Assembly: GCA_001604265.1 (NCBI GenBank)
Contig: LVBC01000318.1
Coordinates: 1 to 5,373 of the forward strand
Source: Spirochaetales bacterium Spiro_01
GTDB lineage: Bacteria; Spirochaetota; Spirochaetia; Sphaerochaetales; Sphaerochaetaceae
Direction of reading: 5' to 3'
DNA length: 5,373 nt
Positions 1 to 5,373 of the stretch are shown here, in pieces (the stretch's first letter is position 1; the number at the start of each line of letters is the position of its first letter). The notes below the pieces were generated by a model. The model saw only the letters and a list, made by a program, of their open reading frames with translations, was not told the DNA's origin and ran no database searches. The translations under genes were made by a program, and so were the position numbers.

Positions 1-454
1 TAAGGCATGCTACTCAATATGGCGCACAATAGCAACTGAACAAGGTTTTTTCTTTTCAGTAGCTTTAACACAGCTATTATCGATCTGATGCTACTAAAAA
101 ACATAGAATCAATCCACACTTGAGTGCTGAGTCATTAGCTGCTGTATATATTTCGACCCAACTTCTCTCTTATTGATTAGGTACATTCTTATCATCATAT
201 ATCCCATATTCTGTCATCATGTTCGGATTCTGCACCGACCTCATCATCGATTGGCTTGATAAACGTTCTACCTCTTTGGGCAGAAACGCTTCGCTCATGC
301 TCGGAGTATCTTTACTTAGCACACAAAATCCTCTGAAAGATTTGATGCAGCGTCCACCTCGAAAAATCTGAGAAACAGAATTGATCAAAGACTATCACCA
401 AAAATCTCCTTTCGACTAACAGCAACCAATTATCCTTATATAAAATCAATAATA
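1..454. other. AT-rich stretch without a supportable gene
   Basis: I see no convincing gene, RNA gene, terminator hairpin or CRISPR structure here. The stretch is visibly richer in A and T than everything after about base 500. All six frames are broken by frequent stops. The longest open frame is on the minus strand (388 to 170, 72 codons). It has a TTG start, no Shine-Dalgarno sequence and no recognisable motif, so I do not call it. A short TATATAAAAT run at 437-446 resembles a -10 element, but no good -35 box lies at the usual distance. The stretch could be host DNA or a degraded phage region next to the late operon. Confidence 0.55.
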
Positions 455-535
455 ATGATGAGTTTTATGTCAAGAAAAAAAATTTTCTTTTTGGTCTCAT
501 CCTTGCTCATCCTGATTTGTCAGCGGACAGGGTAG
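455..535 (+). CDS. possible tiny lipoprotein-signal-like ORF (26 aa)
   Basis: This short frame starts with tandem ATGs at 455 and 458 and has a third ATG at 467. From the third it reads MSRKKIFFLVSSLLILIC and then stops after four more residues (TAG at 533-535). The basic start, hydrophobic core and L-I-L-I-C ending look like a lipoprotein signal with a lipobox. There is no clear Shine-Dalgarno sequence for the first ATGs and only a weak GATGAG before 467. Lying just before an endolysin it recalls a spanin, but it is too short to span the periplasm. It may be the 5' end of a truncated gene or a chance frame across the composition boundary. I see no way to decide from sequence alone. Confidence 0.2.
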   Translation: MMSFMSRKKIFFLVSSLLILICQRTG

Positions 536-588
536 TGCTTTCCTGGCTCTGGATCAATGATCACATCTGGAACAAGGAGTATGCATGA
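490..588 (+). pseudogene. possible 3' remnant of an upstream phage gene
   Basis: The frame ending in TGA at 586-588 is open back to a stop at 382-384, but it holds no ATG. Only TTG at 517 and GTG at 535 could start it, and neither has a ribosome binding site. From about 490 the translation (HPDLSADRVVLSWLWIND at 508-561, ending WNKEYA) has the base composition of the phage genes. Its stop overlaps the lysozyme ATG as ATGA, the same junction used elsewhere in this cassette. That makes it likely that a coupled gene once preceded the lysozyme and that only its 3' end remains, or that its start is lost to an unseen frame break. I do not recognise the family. Confidence 0.3.
574..579 (+). promoter_or_regulatory. 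ribosome binding site of lysozyme gene
   Basis: AAGGAG lies five bases before the ATG at 585. An out-of-frame ATG at 581 is too close to the site to be used. The in-frame TGA at 558-560 means 585 is the first possible ATG of the lysozyme, so this site fixes the start. Confidence 0.7.
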
Positions 589-1010
589 CCGACGCTTTGA
601 TGAACCGAATCAAAGCTCAGTTAGTCAGACATGAAGGTCTGCGACTGAAACCATACCGCTGTACAGCAGGCAAGCTGACCATTGGTATCGGCCGCAATCT
701 CGATGACCGAGGTATCTCCCAGAAAGAAGCTTATCTGCTCTTGGAGCACGATATCCAGAACTGCGAGAAACAGATACTGGATGAGATTCCTGAAATCTAC
801 AATTCTTTGGATGAGGTTCGCCAGTCGGTGCTGCTGAACATGTGCTTCAACCTTGGCATCAAGGGACTCCTGGAGTTTAAGAACACACTGGCTTTTATCG
901 GTGCTGGAGACTGGGAACGAGCAGCCAATGGCATGCTAGCCTCCAAGTGGGCGAAGCATGTGGGAATGAGAGCCATTGAACTTTCTGAACTGATGAGGAA
1001 AGGACAGTGA
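585..1010 (+). CDS. phage endolysin, T4-type lysozyme (GH24)
   Basis: This is a muramidase that would cleave the MurNAc-GlcNAc bonds of peptidoglycan to lyse the host. Its 141 residues match the usual length of single-domain phage lysozymes. The catalytic region shows HEG with Glu17 (equivalent to Glu11 of T4 lysozyme), then YRCTAGKLTIGIGRNL at 24-39. There Thr32 aligns with T4 Thr26 and Cys26 takes the place of T4 Asp20. The family core VLLNMCFNLG (82-91), FKNTL (98-102) and the C-terminal WAKHVGMRA (122-130) are all present. I see no signal peptide or membrane anchor, so release would need a holin, which is not visible in this window. Downstream, its stop overlaps the next start as GTGA, indicating translational coupling. 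Confidence 0.93.
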   Translation: MTDALMNRIKAQLVRHEGLRLKPYRCTAGKLTIGIGRNLDDRGISQKEAYLLLEHDIQNCEKQILDEIPEIYNSLDEVRQSVLLNMCFNLGIKGLLEFKNTLAFIGAGDWERAANGMLASKWAKHVGMRAIELSELMRKGQ

Positions 1011-1345
1011 TACCAATTCCGGTCGAGATCGATGCCATGCTCGCCATCCTCAACCTGCCCAAGGATATGGCTAACAATGGCATCTTCAAAGAACATCAAG
1101 GACTGATCATGGAGATGATCCACTCACTGGTTCTGCAGGAACACTATGATCATGCAACTCACGATGACCTGCCGGAAGAGGAGCCGTTTCTCGTTTCTTT
1201 TCGTTTTGGGTTCTGCTTCCTGATGCTGCACAGTACCTGTGAGTTTCTCAATTTGAAGACCCTGGGCGAGGGAATAGTCAAGACCGTAGGATTTAGACCA
1301 GTCTGCAACCGAACTGCTCACAGGGAGCGAAATAGACGTCTTTAA
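1007..1345 (+). CDS. unrecognised phage protein, frame broken near its C-terminus
   Basis: The frame starts with GTG overlapping the lysozyme stop (GTGA), after a purine-rich AGGAAAGGA. As it stands it gives 112 residues. Residues 1-95 look like genuine protein: an acidic LPEEEP turn near residue 57, a hydrophobic SFRFGFCFLMLH stretch around 66-77, and KTLGEGIVKTVG at 84-95. The last 17 residues (FRPVCNRTAHRERNRRL) are arginine-rich and unlike the rest, which is typical of reading out of frame. Dropping one T from the TTT at 1292-1294 lets the protein continue as LDQSATELLTGSEIDVF and so on to 1466, about 152 residues in all. I do not recognise the family. Its place between endolysin and a gp10-like gene suggests a lysis-associated or head-tail connector role, which is only inference. 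Confidence 0.6.
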   Translation: MIPIPVEIDAMLAILNLPKDMANNGIFKEHQGLIMEMIHSLVLQEHYDHATHDDLPEEEPFLVSFRFGFCFLMLHSTCEFLNLKTLGEGIVKTVGFRPVCNRTAHRERNRRL

Positions 1346-1466
1346 AGCCAACCTTGAGCTGAGAGCACTGACCGTTATGAGTTCCTATCTCAATCAAGCT
1401 GGTCAGGATCGCTTGAACGAACTCAAGCCCAGGCAGCCACGCCTAATCCGGGTGGGAGTGATCTGA
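1290..1466 (+). pseudogene. continuation of the preceding gene in the +1 frame
   Basis: This frame has no start codon of its own near the beginning. It is open from just after a TAG at 1287-1289 to TGA at 1464-1466. It encodes 58 helix-like codons with good composition, including EIDVFKANLELRALTVMSSY. It joins smoothly to the frame starting at 1007 if one base is removed at 1292-1294. Its stop forms TGATG with the start of the next gene, the kind of coupled junction seen throughout this operon. It is best read as the C-terminal third of the same protein, cut off either by a one-base insertion, by a sequence error, or bridged by +1 ribosomal frameshifting at TTT AGA C. Confidence 0.6.
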
Positions 1467-1954
1467 TGCCTGATAGCTATACAAATCCCGATGAGCTGAT
1501 GATCGAGATCTACCGGGCTATCTATGCCGCTCTGGAAAGCCGATTACACCTGATAGGTTCTGTTATCGATGCCGAGTCCCGAAAGGAAATATTGGCACAG
1601 CAGATCTATGACAAGGGTGACTTCTATGGCAATACCGGCTATCTGGTCGAGACCAGTCCTGAAGCCATGATCCTCAGAGTGGGCTCCAATGTGAAACATG
1701 AGCCTTTCGTTTTGGGCGGTAAAGTGCCTTCCTGGACTCCGATCGCTCCACTTATTGCTTGGGTCGAACGCAAGCACCTGTCTTGGACCGATAAAGAGAC
1801 AGGTAAAGCTCTGACCGTAGCCGAGATCGCCTATCTCATCCGGGGCAAGATCAAGCGGGAAGGCATCGCTGCCCGTAATGTGTTTGTGTCTGTCATCGCT
1901 AATCGGGAGCAGTGGATCTATCAGCAGTTGAACGATATCGAGGTGAGCCTGTGA
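1466..1954 (+). CDS. HK97-gp10-like neck / tail-completion protein
   Basis: This 162-residue protein resembles the HK97 gp10 / Mu gpG-type group of small virion proteins that sit at the head-tail joint or complete the tail tip facing the head. The family-like signature is GSNVKHEPFVLGGKVPSW (73-90) followed by PIAPLIAWVERK (92-103): a beta hairpin, then a Pro-rich turn and a helix. A second signature, IAYLIRGKIKREGIAARNVF (121-140), is the usual A-x-x-I-x-x-K-I-x-x-x-G-x-x-A-R-x-F pattern. The start is supported by GGGAG at 1454-1458 and the TGATG junction with the frame ending at 1466. The stop overlaps the next GTG as GTGA. The assignment rests on motif resemblance, and its exact role in the neck is inferred. 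Confidence 0.7.
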   Translation: MPDSYTNPDELMIEIYRAIYAALESRLHLIGSVIDAESRKEILAQQIYDKGDFYGNTGYLVETSPEAMILRVGSNVKHEPFVLGGKVPSWTPIAPLIAWVERKHLSWTDKETGKALTVAEIAYLIRGKIKREGIAARNVFVSVIANREQWIYQQLNDIEVSL

Positions 1955-2352
1955 CAGCACTTGAAAAGTACCAAGCCGAGCGCAAACGCATCTCCGAAGC
2001 ACTGAAACTGGCAGGATTAGCTGAGATTCTCTACAATAAGGACAACATCCCCAAGAACCTGCCCTGCGCCATCCTGATCCTCGATTCCGAGACAGGCAAG
2101 CATGGCACCTCCCGGCAGTATGTGGATACTGATATAGCCTGGACGGTCTTCCTGATCGTCAATGCCCAGAATGTATCTGATCCTGATTCTGAGCTTTACT
2201 CACTCAAAGAGAAGTTCCGTTCTTACTACCAGAAGCTGATGAACCGGGACCTGCCCAGTGTGGAATACTACACCAGCAGAATAGACGGCACACGCCTGGT
2301 CAGGATCGCCAAGATCGACCTGCTGAAGAGCGGTACCGGAGCGGGCTCATGA
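1951..2352 (+). CDS. small phage protein, possible tail terminator
   Basis: I chose GTG at 1951 because it overlaps the previous stop as GTGA and follows GAGGTGAG at 1940-1947. A GTG at 1912 would overlap the previous gene by 43 bases and has a poorly spaced site. The product is 133 residues with an N-terminal amphipathic helix (ALEKYQAERKRISEALKLAG, 3-22), a hydrophobic strand pair (CAILILD, 39-45; IAWTVFLIVNA, 62-72), a helix (LYSLKEKFRSYYQKLM, 82-97) and a C-terminal strand (RLVRIAKIDLL, 115-125). The size, alpha/beta layout and position after a gp10-like gene fit the tail terminator / minor-tail-U-like proteins that cap the tail tube. No diagnostic motif is visible, so this is a positional inference. 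It could be another connector subunit. Confidence 0.5.
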   Translation: MTALEKYQAERKRISEALKLAGLAEILYNKDNIPKNLPCAILILDSETGKHGTSRQYVDTDIAWTVFLIVNAQNVSDPDSELYSLKEKFRSYYQKLMNRDLPSVEYYTSRIDGTRLVRIAKIDLLKSGTGAGS

Positions 2353-3545
2353 GAGTGATGCGGTTAGGTGCCTATAATCTGGCTATCAGTTCTGCAAGTG
2401 ATCTCCTGGAGAGTAAATACAAGCCAGAACCCATAGATCTTTCCAAGTTGAATAGAGTCGGCAAGCAGTTGGTATCCAAGGCAGCCGAGACCAAGAAAGT
2501 GGTCTCTCAACCCTACTCCATGAGCAGTCTGCTCAATCTTCTGGATATCGATGAGTACCACTCCGGCTGCATCGATGCCCTGACGATGGCAACCATCATG
2601 CAGTTCGACTGCAGGAACAGCCAAGTCAAAGCTTGGATGGAAACCGCGGAGTTCCCCGCTTGTGAAGACCAGACCACCATCCTGGCGGAACTGATGAAGT
2701 TCTATCTCGCCTGCGGTAACGGCTTCCTGATCAAGATGCGGAACGCCCAAGGCCAGTGGATGGGACTGGAAAGGATGCTGCCTTCTGAAGTGCAGATCGT
2801 GGAGAACTATGACGAGTTTGGCTTCTTCAAGCCCAACTATATCCAGGTCAAGAACAACCAGAAGAAGGACTTCGCCTATGAGGACATCATCCATGTGAAG
2901 AAGTCCACTCACAGATCGAACGCCTGGGGCCTGGCCTGTCTGCCCATCGCCATCAACATCGAGATCTTGGGCGAGATAAAGACCTTCGACTACAACAACT
3001 TCAAGAACGGTCTAATGATCGACTATTTCGTGATCGTTGAGGGCGGTACGCTCAGAGATGGAACGGTAACTGACGAGCAGGGCAATGAAGTCCTGACCGA
3101 TGCCTATACCGAGATCGAGAAAGCACTCACAGAAGTGAAGGGCAATGCCAAGAGCCACTCCACTGTCCTGATCGAGAGTGAGAGCCGGGATGTGAAGATA
3201 CGCCTCGAACCGCTCAGACAGCAAGACAGGGAAGGCGGCTTCTTAGGACTCAAGAAAGACCTTAGAGAAGGCATCCTCGCTTATCATCGGGTCCCGGCAA
3301 GGATCGTCTCTCAGCTTATTCCTGGGCAGCTTGGTGGCGATAATAGCAGCGATATGCGGATGTTCTACCAGTTCGTGGTTAGACCGCTGCAGAACCGCCT
3401 GGCTTTGGCTCTGGCAAACGAGTTCAACTTCGACTTCGGCTGGAAAGTAAAGCCGGAGGACTTCAACTTCGGCAACCTGACGGAGGTGCTGCAGACCGCT
3501 GATGAGCAGCTCTTTATGCAGAACCGGAACTTTGGAACACAATGA
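2349..3545 (+). CDS. phage portal protein, PBSX / P2 gpQ type
   Basis: Twelve copies of a portal protein form the ring at one head vertex through which DNA is pumped and to which the neck attaches. The 398-residue length suits the family. Recognisable portal features in order are: a clip/stem-side segment CGNGFLIKMRNAQGQW (122-137) with PSEVQI (145-150); DIIHVKK (179-185) followed by GLACLPIAI (194-202); a strand-rich centre (STVLIES, 271-277; IRLEPL, 284-289); then the characteristic AYHRVPARI (311-319), equivalent to the AHRVPP motif of P2 gpQ and PBSX XkdE, and FVVRPLQNRL (342-351). The ATG overlaps the previous stop as ATGA. A second in-frame ATG at 2358 is possible but less likely. A protease-capsid gene follows directly, as in PBSX (xkdE then xkdF-xkdG). 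Confidence 0.88.
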   Translation: MRVMRLGAYNLAISSASDLLESKYKPEPIDLSKLNRVGKQLVSKAAETKKVVSQPYSMSSLLNLLDIDEYHSGCIDALTMATIMQFDCRNSQVKAWMETAEFPACEDQTTILAELMKFYLACGNGFLIKMRNAQGQWMGLERMLPSEVQIVENYDEFGFFKPNYIQVKNNQKKDFAYEDIIHVKKSTHRSNAWGLACLPIAINIEILGEIKTFDYNNFKNGLMIDYFVIVEGGTLRDGTVTDEQGNEVLTDAYTEIEKALTEVKGNAKSHSTVLIESESRDVKIRLEPLRQQDREGGFLGLKKDLREGILAYHRVPARIVSQLIPGQLGGDNSSDMRMFYQFVVRPLQNRLALALANEFNFDFGWKVKPEDFNFGNLTEVLQTADEQLFMQNRNFGTQ

Positions 3546-3590
3546 CTATGCACAACTACATAACAGATAATCAACTAACCTACAATAACA

Positions 3591-3597
3591 AAGGAGG
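3591..3597 (+). promoter_or_regulatory. strong ribosome binding site deciding the capsid-fusion start
   Basis: AAGGAGG lies four bases before GTG at 3602. The alternative in-frame ATG at 3542, which overlaps the portal stop as ATGA, would add 20 low-complexity Asn/Thr/Tyr-rich residues that look like translated spacer. The strength of this site favours GTG 3602. Confidence 0.7.
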
Positions 3598-3601
3598 TAG
3601 C

Positions 3602-5332
3602 GTGAATCGTAAACGCACCATTCTCAAGGGAGAACTTCGCAATGTGGAAGTCGAGCTGGTCTCGCTCCTGTTTGACGAGATGACTCCCGCCAATCAGAAG
3701 GGCTTTGTGGTCAAGAATGCTTCCGGCAGAAGCTTTGAGCACAAGATCAACTCCACCAAGTTCAAGAGTGAAACGCAGGGCACCCAGGGACGTCTGTTCG
3801 TTACCCTGATGGAGCCCAATATCCACGACTCGCAGGGCGACTACTACTCCCGAGAGGAGATTCAGAAGGCCTGCGATCACTTCGCCAAGCATGGCCTGGT
3901 GGGCAAGTGTGATGTCAATCACAACATGCAGCCGGTGCCTGAGTTCACCGTAGTCGAGAACTACATCCTCAAGACCAGTGACCGTGAGCACTTCCCCGAT
4001 ACCAAGGTGGGAGCATGGGTTCAGGTTCTGAAGTGCGAAGACCTGAGCAGCGAGCTTTGGCAGAAGGTCGAGAAAGGCGAGTTCAATGGTGTCTCGATCT
4101 ACGGACAAGCAGATGACTACAGCGGTACCGAATCCAGTCTGGCTGAGATCAAGAACGAGCTCAGCCGCCTGCGTAAGGTAGCGGAGCACAACAACAACTC
4201 CGAGCTGCAGAAGGGCATTACCGCCATCACTGAGAAGATCAGTGAACTGGAGAAGGGTAATCCCAACCTCCAGCTTGGTGATGCCATCCACAGCATCGAG
4301 AAGAGCTTGAAGGACCTCTCAGTAACCATGAGCAGAGCCATCTCCAAGAGCATTCCCGGAGAGCCTGATGCTAACCATTCCAATGTGGACAAAGAGGTTA
4401 CGATCGATGGCAACAAGATCATGGTCAAGGCCAGTCATCGTGAGATCTACAAAGGCATCTCCGATGTGGACTCCGGCAAAGCCATGAACATCCTAAGTGC
4501 CAATACTACCTCACTATTTATCGATGAGGTTATCGGCAGCCAGCCCGGAGATACCCTCTCGGATATCTCGGTCCTGCCGCTGCTCAAAGACGAGAAGATC
4601 GATGTTGGCCTGATCGATGACCTGGTCTTCAAGAACTCCCTCGATGGAGCTCTGACGGCTCAGAATGTTAGTACAGCTGACCTCTCCGTCCCCACCGGGA
4701 TACTCAATGCCGAGTTCACTCTGGGACGTGACGTGGTCGAGTTCTACAAGGACAAGTACGGTGAAGATGCCTTCGGAGCATACGTGGAGAACCACATCGC
4801 CAAGAAGACCGAGAAAGCCGTCCGCATGCTGCTCTTCAAAGGTGACCGTGCTTCTGCCACTGCCAAGATCAAAGCGCTGGATGGGGTGGTCAAACTGGCA
4901 ACTACAGCCACCGATGTCACCAATCTCTCCAAGACCACCTACACCGACTGGGCGAAGCGTTTCGAAGCGGTTCTCCTGGCTTTCTCGGACGAGATGCTGG
5001 AAGAGCAGGAGAACTTCAAGTTCTACGTAGCTCATAAAGACCTGATCCGCATCCGGGCTGAACTCGCCAAGCGTGAGACCGGAGCCGGAGACCGCCTGCT
5101 GCTGGAAGGCGGCAATGTCTCCTTTGCAGGTATCCCCGTAAAGCCCCGTCTCATGGATGCCGATTACATCATCGGCGGCCTGCCCAAGTTCATCATCGTC
5201 GGCTATCGCACCGATGCCGAACTCAAAGTCGAACACCACGGAAGCGATTGGAAGTATCACTGGTACATCCGTATCCGTCCCGGTATCACCTACATCTCCG
5301 GCTTCGTGAAAGTGTTCAAACTCATTACCTAA
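3602..5332 (+). CDS. fused XkdF-like prohead protease, scaffold and major capsid protein
   Basis: This 576-residue protein carries three parts in one frame. Residues about 64-172 resemble the XkdF-type serine protease (peptidase S78_2) that matures phage heads: DSQGDYYSREEIQKA (76-90), GKCDVNH with the probable catalytic His107, VVENYI (117-122), and VEKGEFNGVSIYG (156-168) with probable nucleophile Ser165. Residues about 176-250 are charged and heptad-rich (Leu180, Ile183, Leu187, Leu190; Ile206, Ile209, Ile213, Leu216; Ile229, Ile232, Leu236, Leu239). They are predicted to be helical coiled coil, as in a delta/scaffolding domain. Residues about 290-576 look like an HK97-fold shell protein: SLFIDEVIG (304-312), DTLSDISVLPLL (317-328), an acidic E-loop/spine region, and a C-terminal IPVKPRLMDADYI and FIIVGYRTD (530-538). 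Pro/Asp-rich residues 251-290 are the likely linker and cleavage zone. The start is GTG 3602 by its strong Shine-Dalgarno sequence. An extended start at ATG 3542 is possible. Gene order matches PBSX, but there the protease and capsid are separate genes. Confidence 0.85.
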   Translation: MNRKRTILKGELRNVEVELVSLLFDEMTPANQKGFVVKNASGRSFEHKINSTKFKSETQGTQGRLFVTLMEPNIHDSQGDYYSREEIQKACDHFAKHGLVGKCDVNHNMQPVPEFTVVENYILKTSDREHFPDTKVGAWVQVLKCEDLSSELWQKVEKGEFNGVSIYGQADDYSGTESSLAEIKNELSRLRKVAEHNNNSELQKGITAITEKISELEKGNPNLQLGDAIHSIEKSLKDLSVTMSRAISKSIPGEPDANHSNVDKEVTIDGNKIMVKASHREIYKGISDVDSGKAMNILSANTTSLFIDEVIGSQPGDTLSDISVLPLLKDEKIDVGLIDDLVFKNSLDGALTAQNVSTADLSVPTGILNAEFTLGRDVVEFYKDKYGEDAFGAYVENHIAKKTEKAVRMLLFKGDRASATAKIKALDGVVKLATTATDVTNLSKTTYTDWAKRFEAVLLAFSDEMLEEQENFKFYVAHKDLIRIRAELAKRETGAGDRLLLEGGNVSFAGIPVKPRLMDADYIIGGLPKFIIVGYRTDAELKVEHHGSDWKYHWYIRIRPGITYISGFVKVFKLIT

Positions 5333-5351
5333 GCATTAACAACCAAAGAAT

Positions 5352-5359
5352 AAAGGAGT
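5352..5359 (+). promoter_or_regulatory. ribosome binding site of the next gene
   Basis: AAAGGAGT lies four bases before the ATG at 5364, inside the 31-base spacer after the capsid gene. The spacer holds no hairpin followed by a T-run, so transcription most likely continues into the next gene. Confidence 0.6.
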
Positions 5360-5363
5360 AACT

Positions 5364-5373
5364 ATGGACTTCA
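5364..5373 (+). CDS. start of a downstream phage gene (partial)
   Basis: ATG at 5364 follows a good AAAGGAGT site and begins MDF before the window ends. No product can be named from three codons. By position after a major capsid gene, a head-tail connector or other head gene would be usual, which is inference only. Confidence 0.6.

Noticed and set aside
7..95. Direct repeat ATGCTACT at 7-14 and 88-95 as an attachment site or array
   Set aside because: Eight bases repeated once in AT-rich DNA is easily chance, and no tRNA, integrase or further copies are visible.
170..388. Minus-strand 72-codon open frame in the AT-rich left region
   Set aside because: It starts with TTG, has no Shine-Dalgarno sequence, shows no recognisable motif and stands alone. 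A shorter ATG start inside it also lacks a ribosome site.
472..492. A-run/T-run inverted repeat as a terminator
   Set aside because: The stem is almost only A-T pairs with no GC core, so it would not form a stable terminator hairpin.
1912..1950. Upstream GTG at 1912 as the start of the possible tail terminator
   Set aside because: It would overlap the gp10-like gene by 43 bases with a badly spaced ribosome site. GTG 1951 has a better site and a coupled GTGA junction.
2364..2912. Minus-strand open frame (182 codons) opposite the portal gene
   Set aside because: It is the antisense shadow of a recognisable portal protein.
3575..4291. Minus-strand open frame (238 codons) opposite the protease segment
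   Set aside because: It is a shadow of the protease-scaffold region, with a composition rich in Leu/Val/Gly typical of antisense reading and no ribosome site.
4421..4486. Internal ATGs at 4421 and 4484 as a separate capsid start
   Set aside because: Neither has a Shine-Dalgarno sequence at a proper distance, so I keep the fusion as the simplest reading.
4665..5030. + strand frame of 121 codons inside the capsid segment
   Set aside because: It is out of frame with the capsid, very rich in Ser/Pro/Arg, and has no start signal.
4514..5260. Long minus-strand open frame (248 codons) opposite the capsid segment
   Set aside because: It is antisense to a well-supported capsid coding region, and its opening follows from the codon bias of the + strand gene.

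Overview
The window is the early structural part of a tailed-phage (prophage-type) late operon, entered from an AT-rich stretch with no recognisable gene. All convincing genes lie on the + strand and are packed head to tail with 1-4 base stop/start overlaps (GTGA, TGATG, GTGA, ATGA). They have purine-rich Shine-Dalgarno sequences and a balanced-to-GC-rich codon style, unlike bases 1 to about 490. The host cannot be named from this sequence. A bacterium with AGGAGG-type ribosome binding is clear, and a Gram-negative host is plausible because the endolysin is a single-domain T4-type lysozyme without a wall-binding domain.

Layout: bases 1-490 are AT-rich and hold no gene I can support. Bases 455-588 hold two short overlapping frames. 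One is a 26-residue peptide that looks like a lipoprotein signal. The other is an open frame without a usual start, whose stop overlaps the lysozyme ATG and which may be the 3' end of a lost gene. From 585 the phage cassette reads: GH24 lysozyme; an unrecognised protein whose frame is broken by one extra base near 1292 but continues to 1466; an HK97-gp10-like neck/tail-completion protein; a small protein that by position may be a tail terminator; a PBSX/P2-Q-type portal protein; and one long gene that joins an XkdF-like prohead protease, a coiled-coil scaffold-like segment and an HK97-fold major capsid protein. A further gene starts at 5364 and runs out of the window.

Together these genes build the head and neck: the portal nucleates the procapsid, the fusion would supply shell, scaffold and protease from one polypeptide, and the two small proteins would join or finish head and tail. 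The lysozyme releases progeny. Portal followed by protease and capsid matches the PBSX order xkdE-xkdF-xkdG, with the last two fused here. The neck genes and lysozyme sit before the portal, and no terminase gene or holin is visible. The most interesting points are the protease-scaffold-capsid fusion, the single-base frame break in the second gene, and the truncated-looking left edge.
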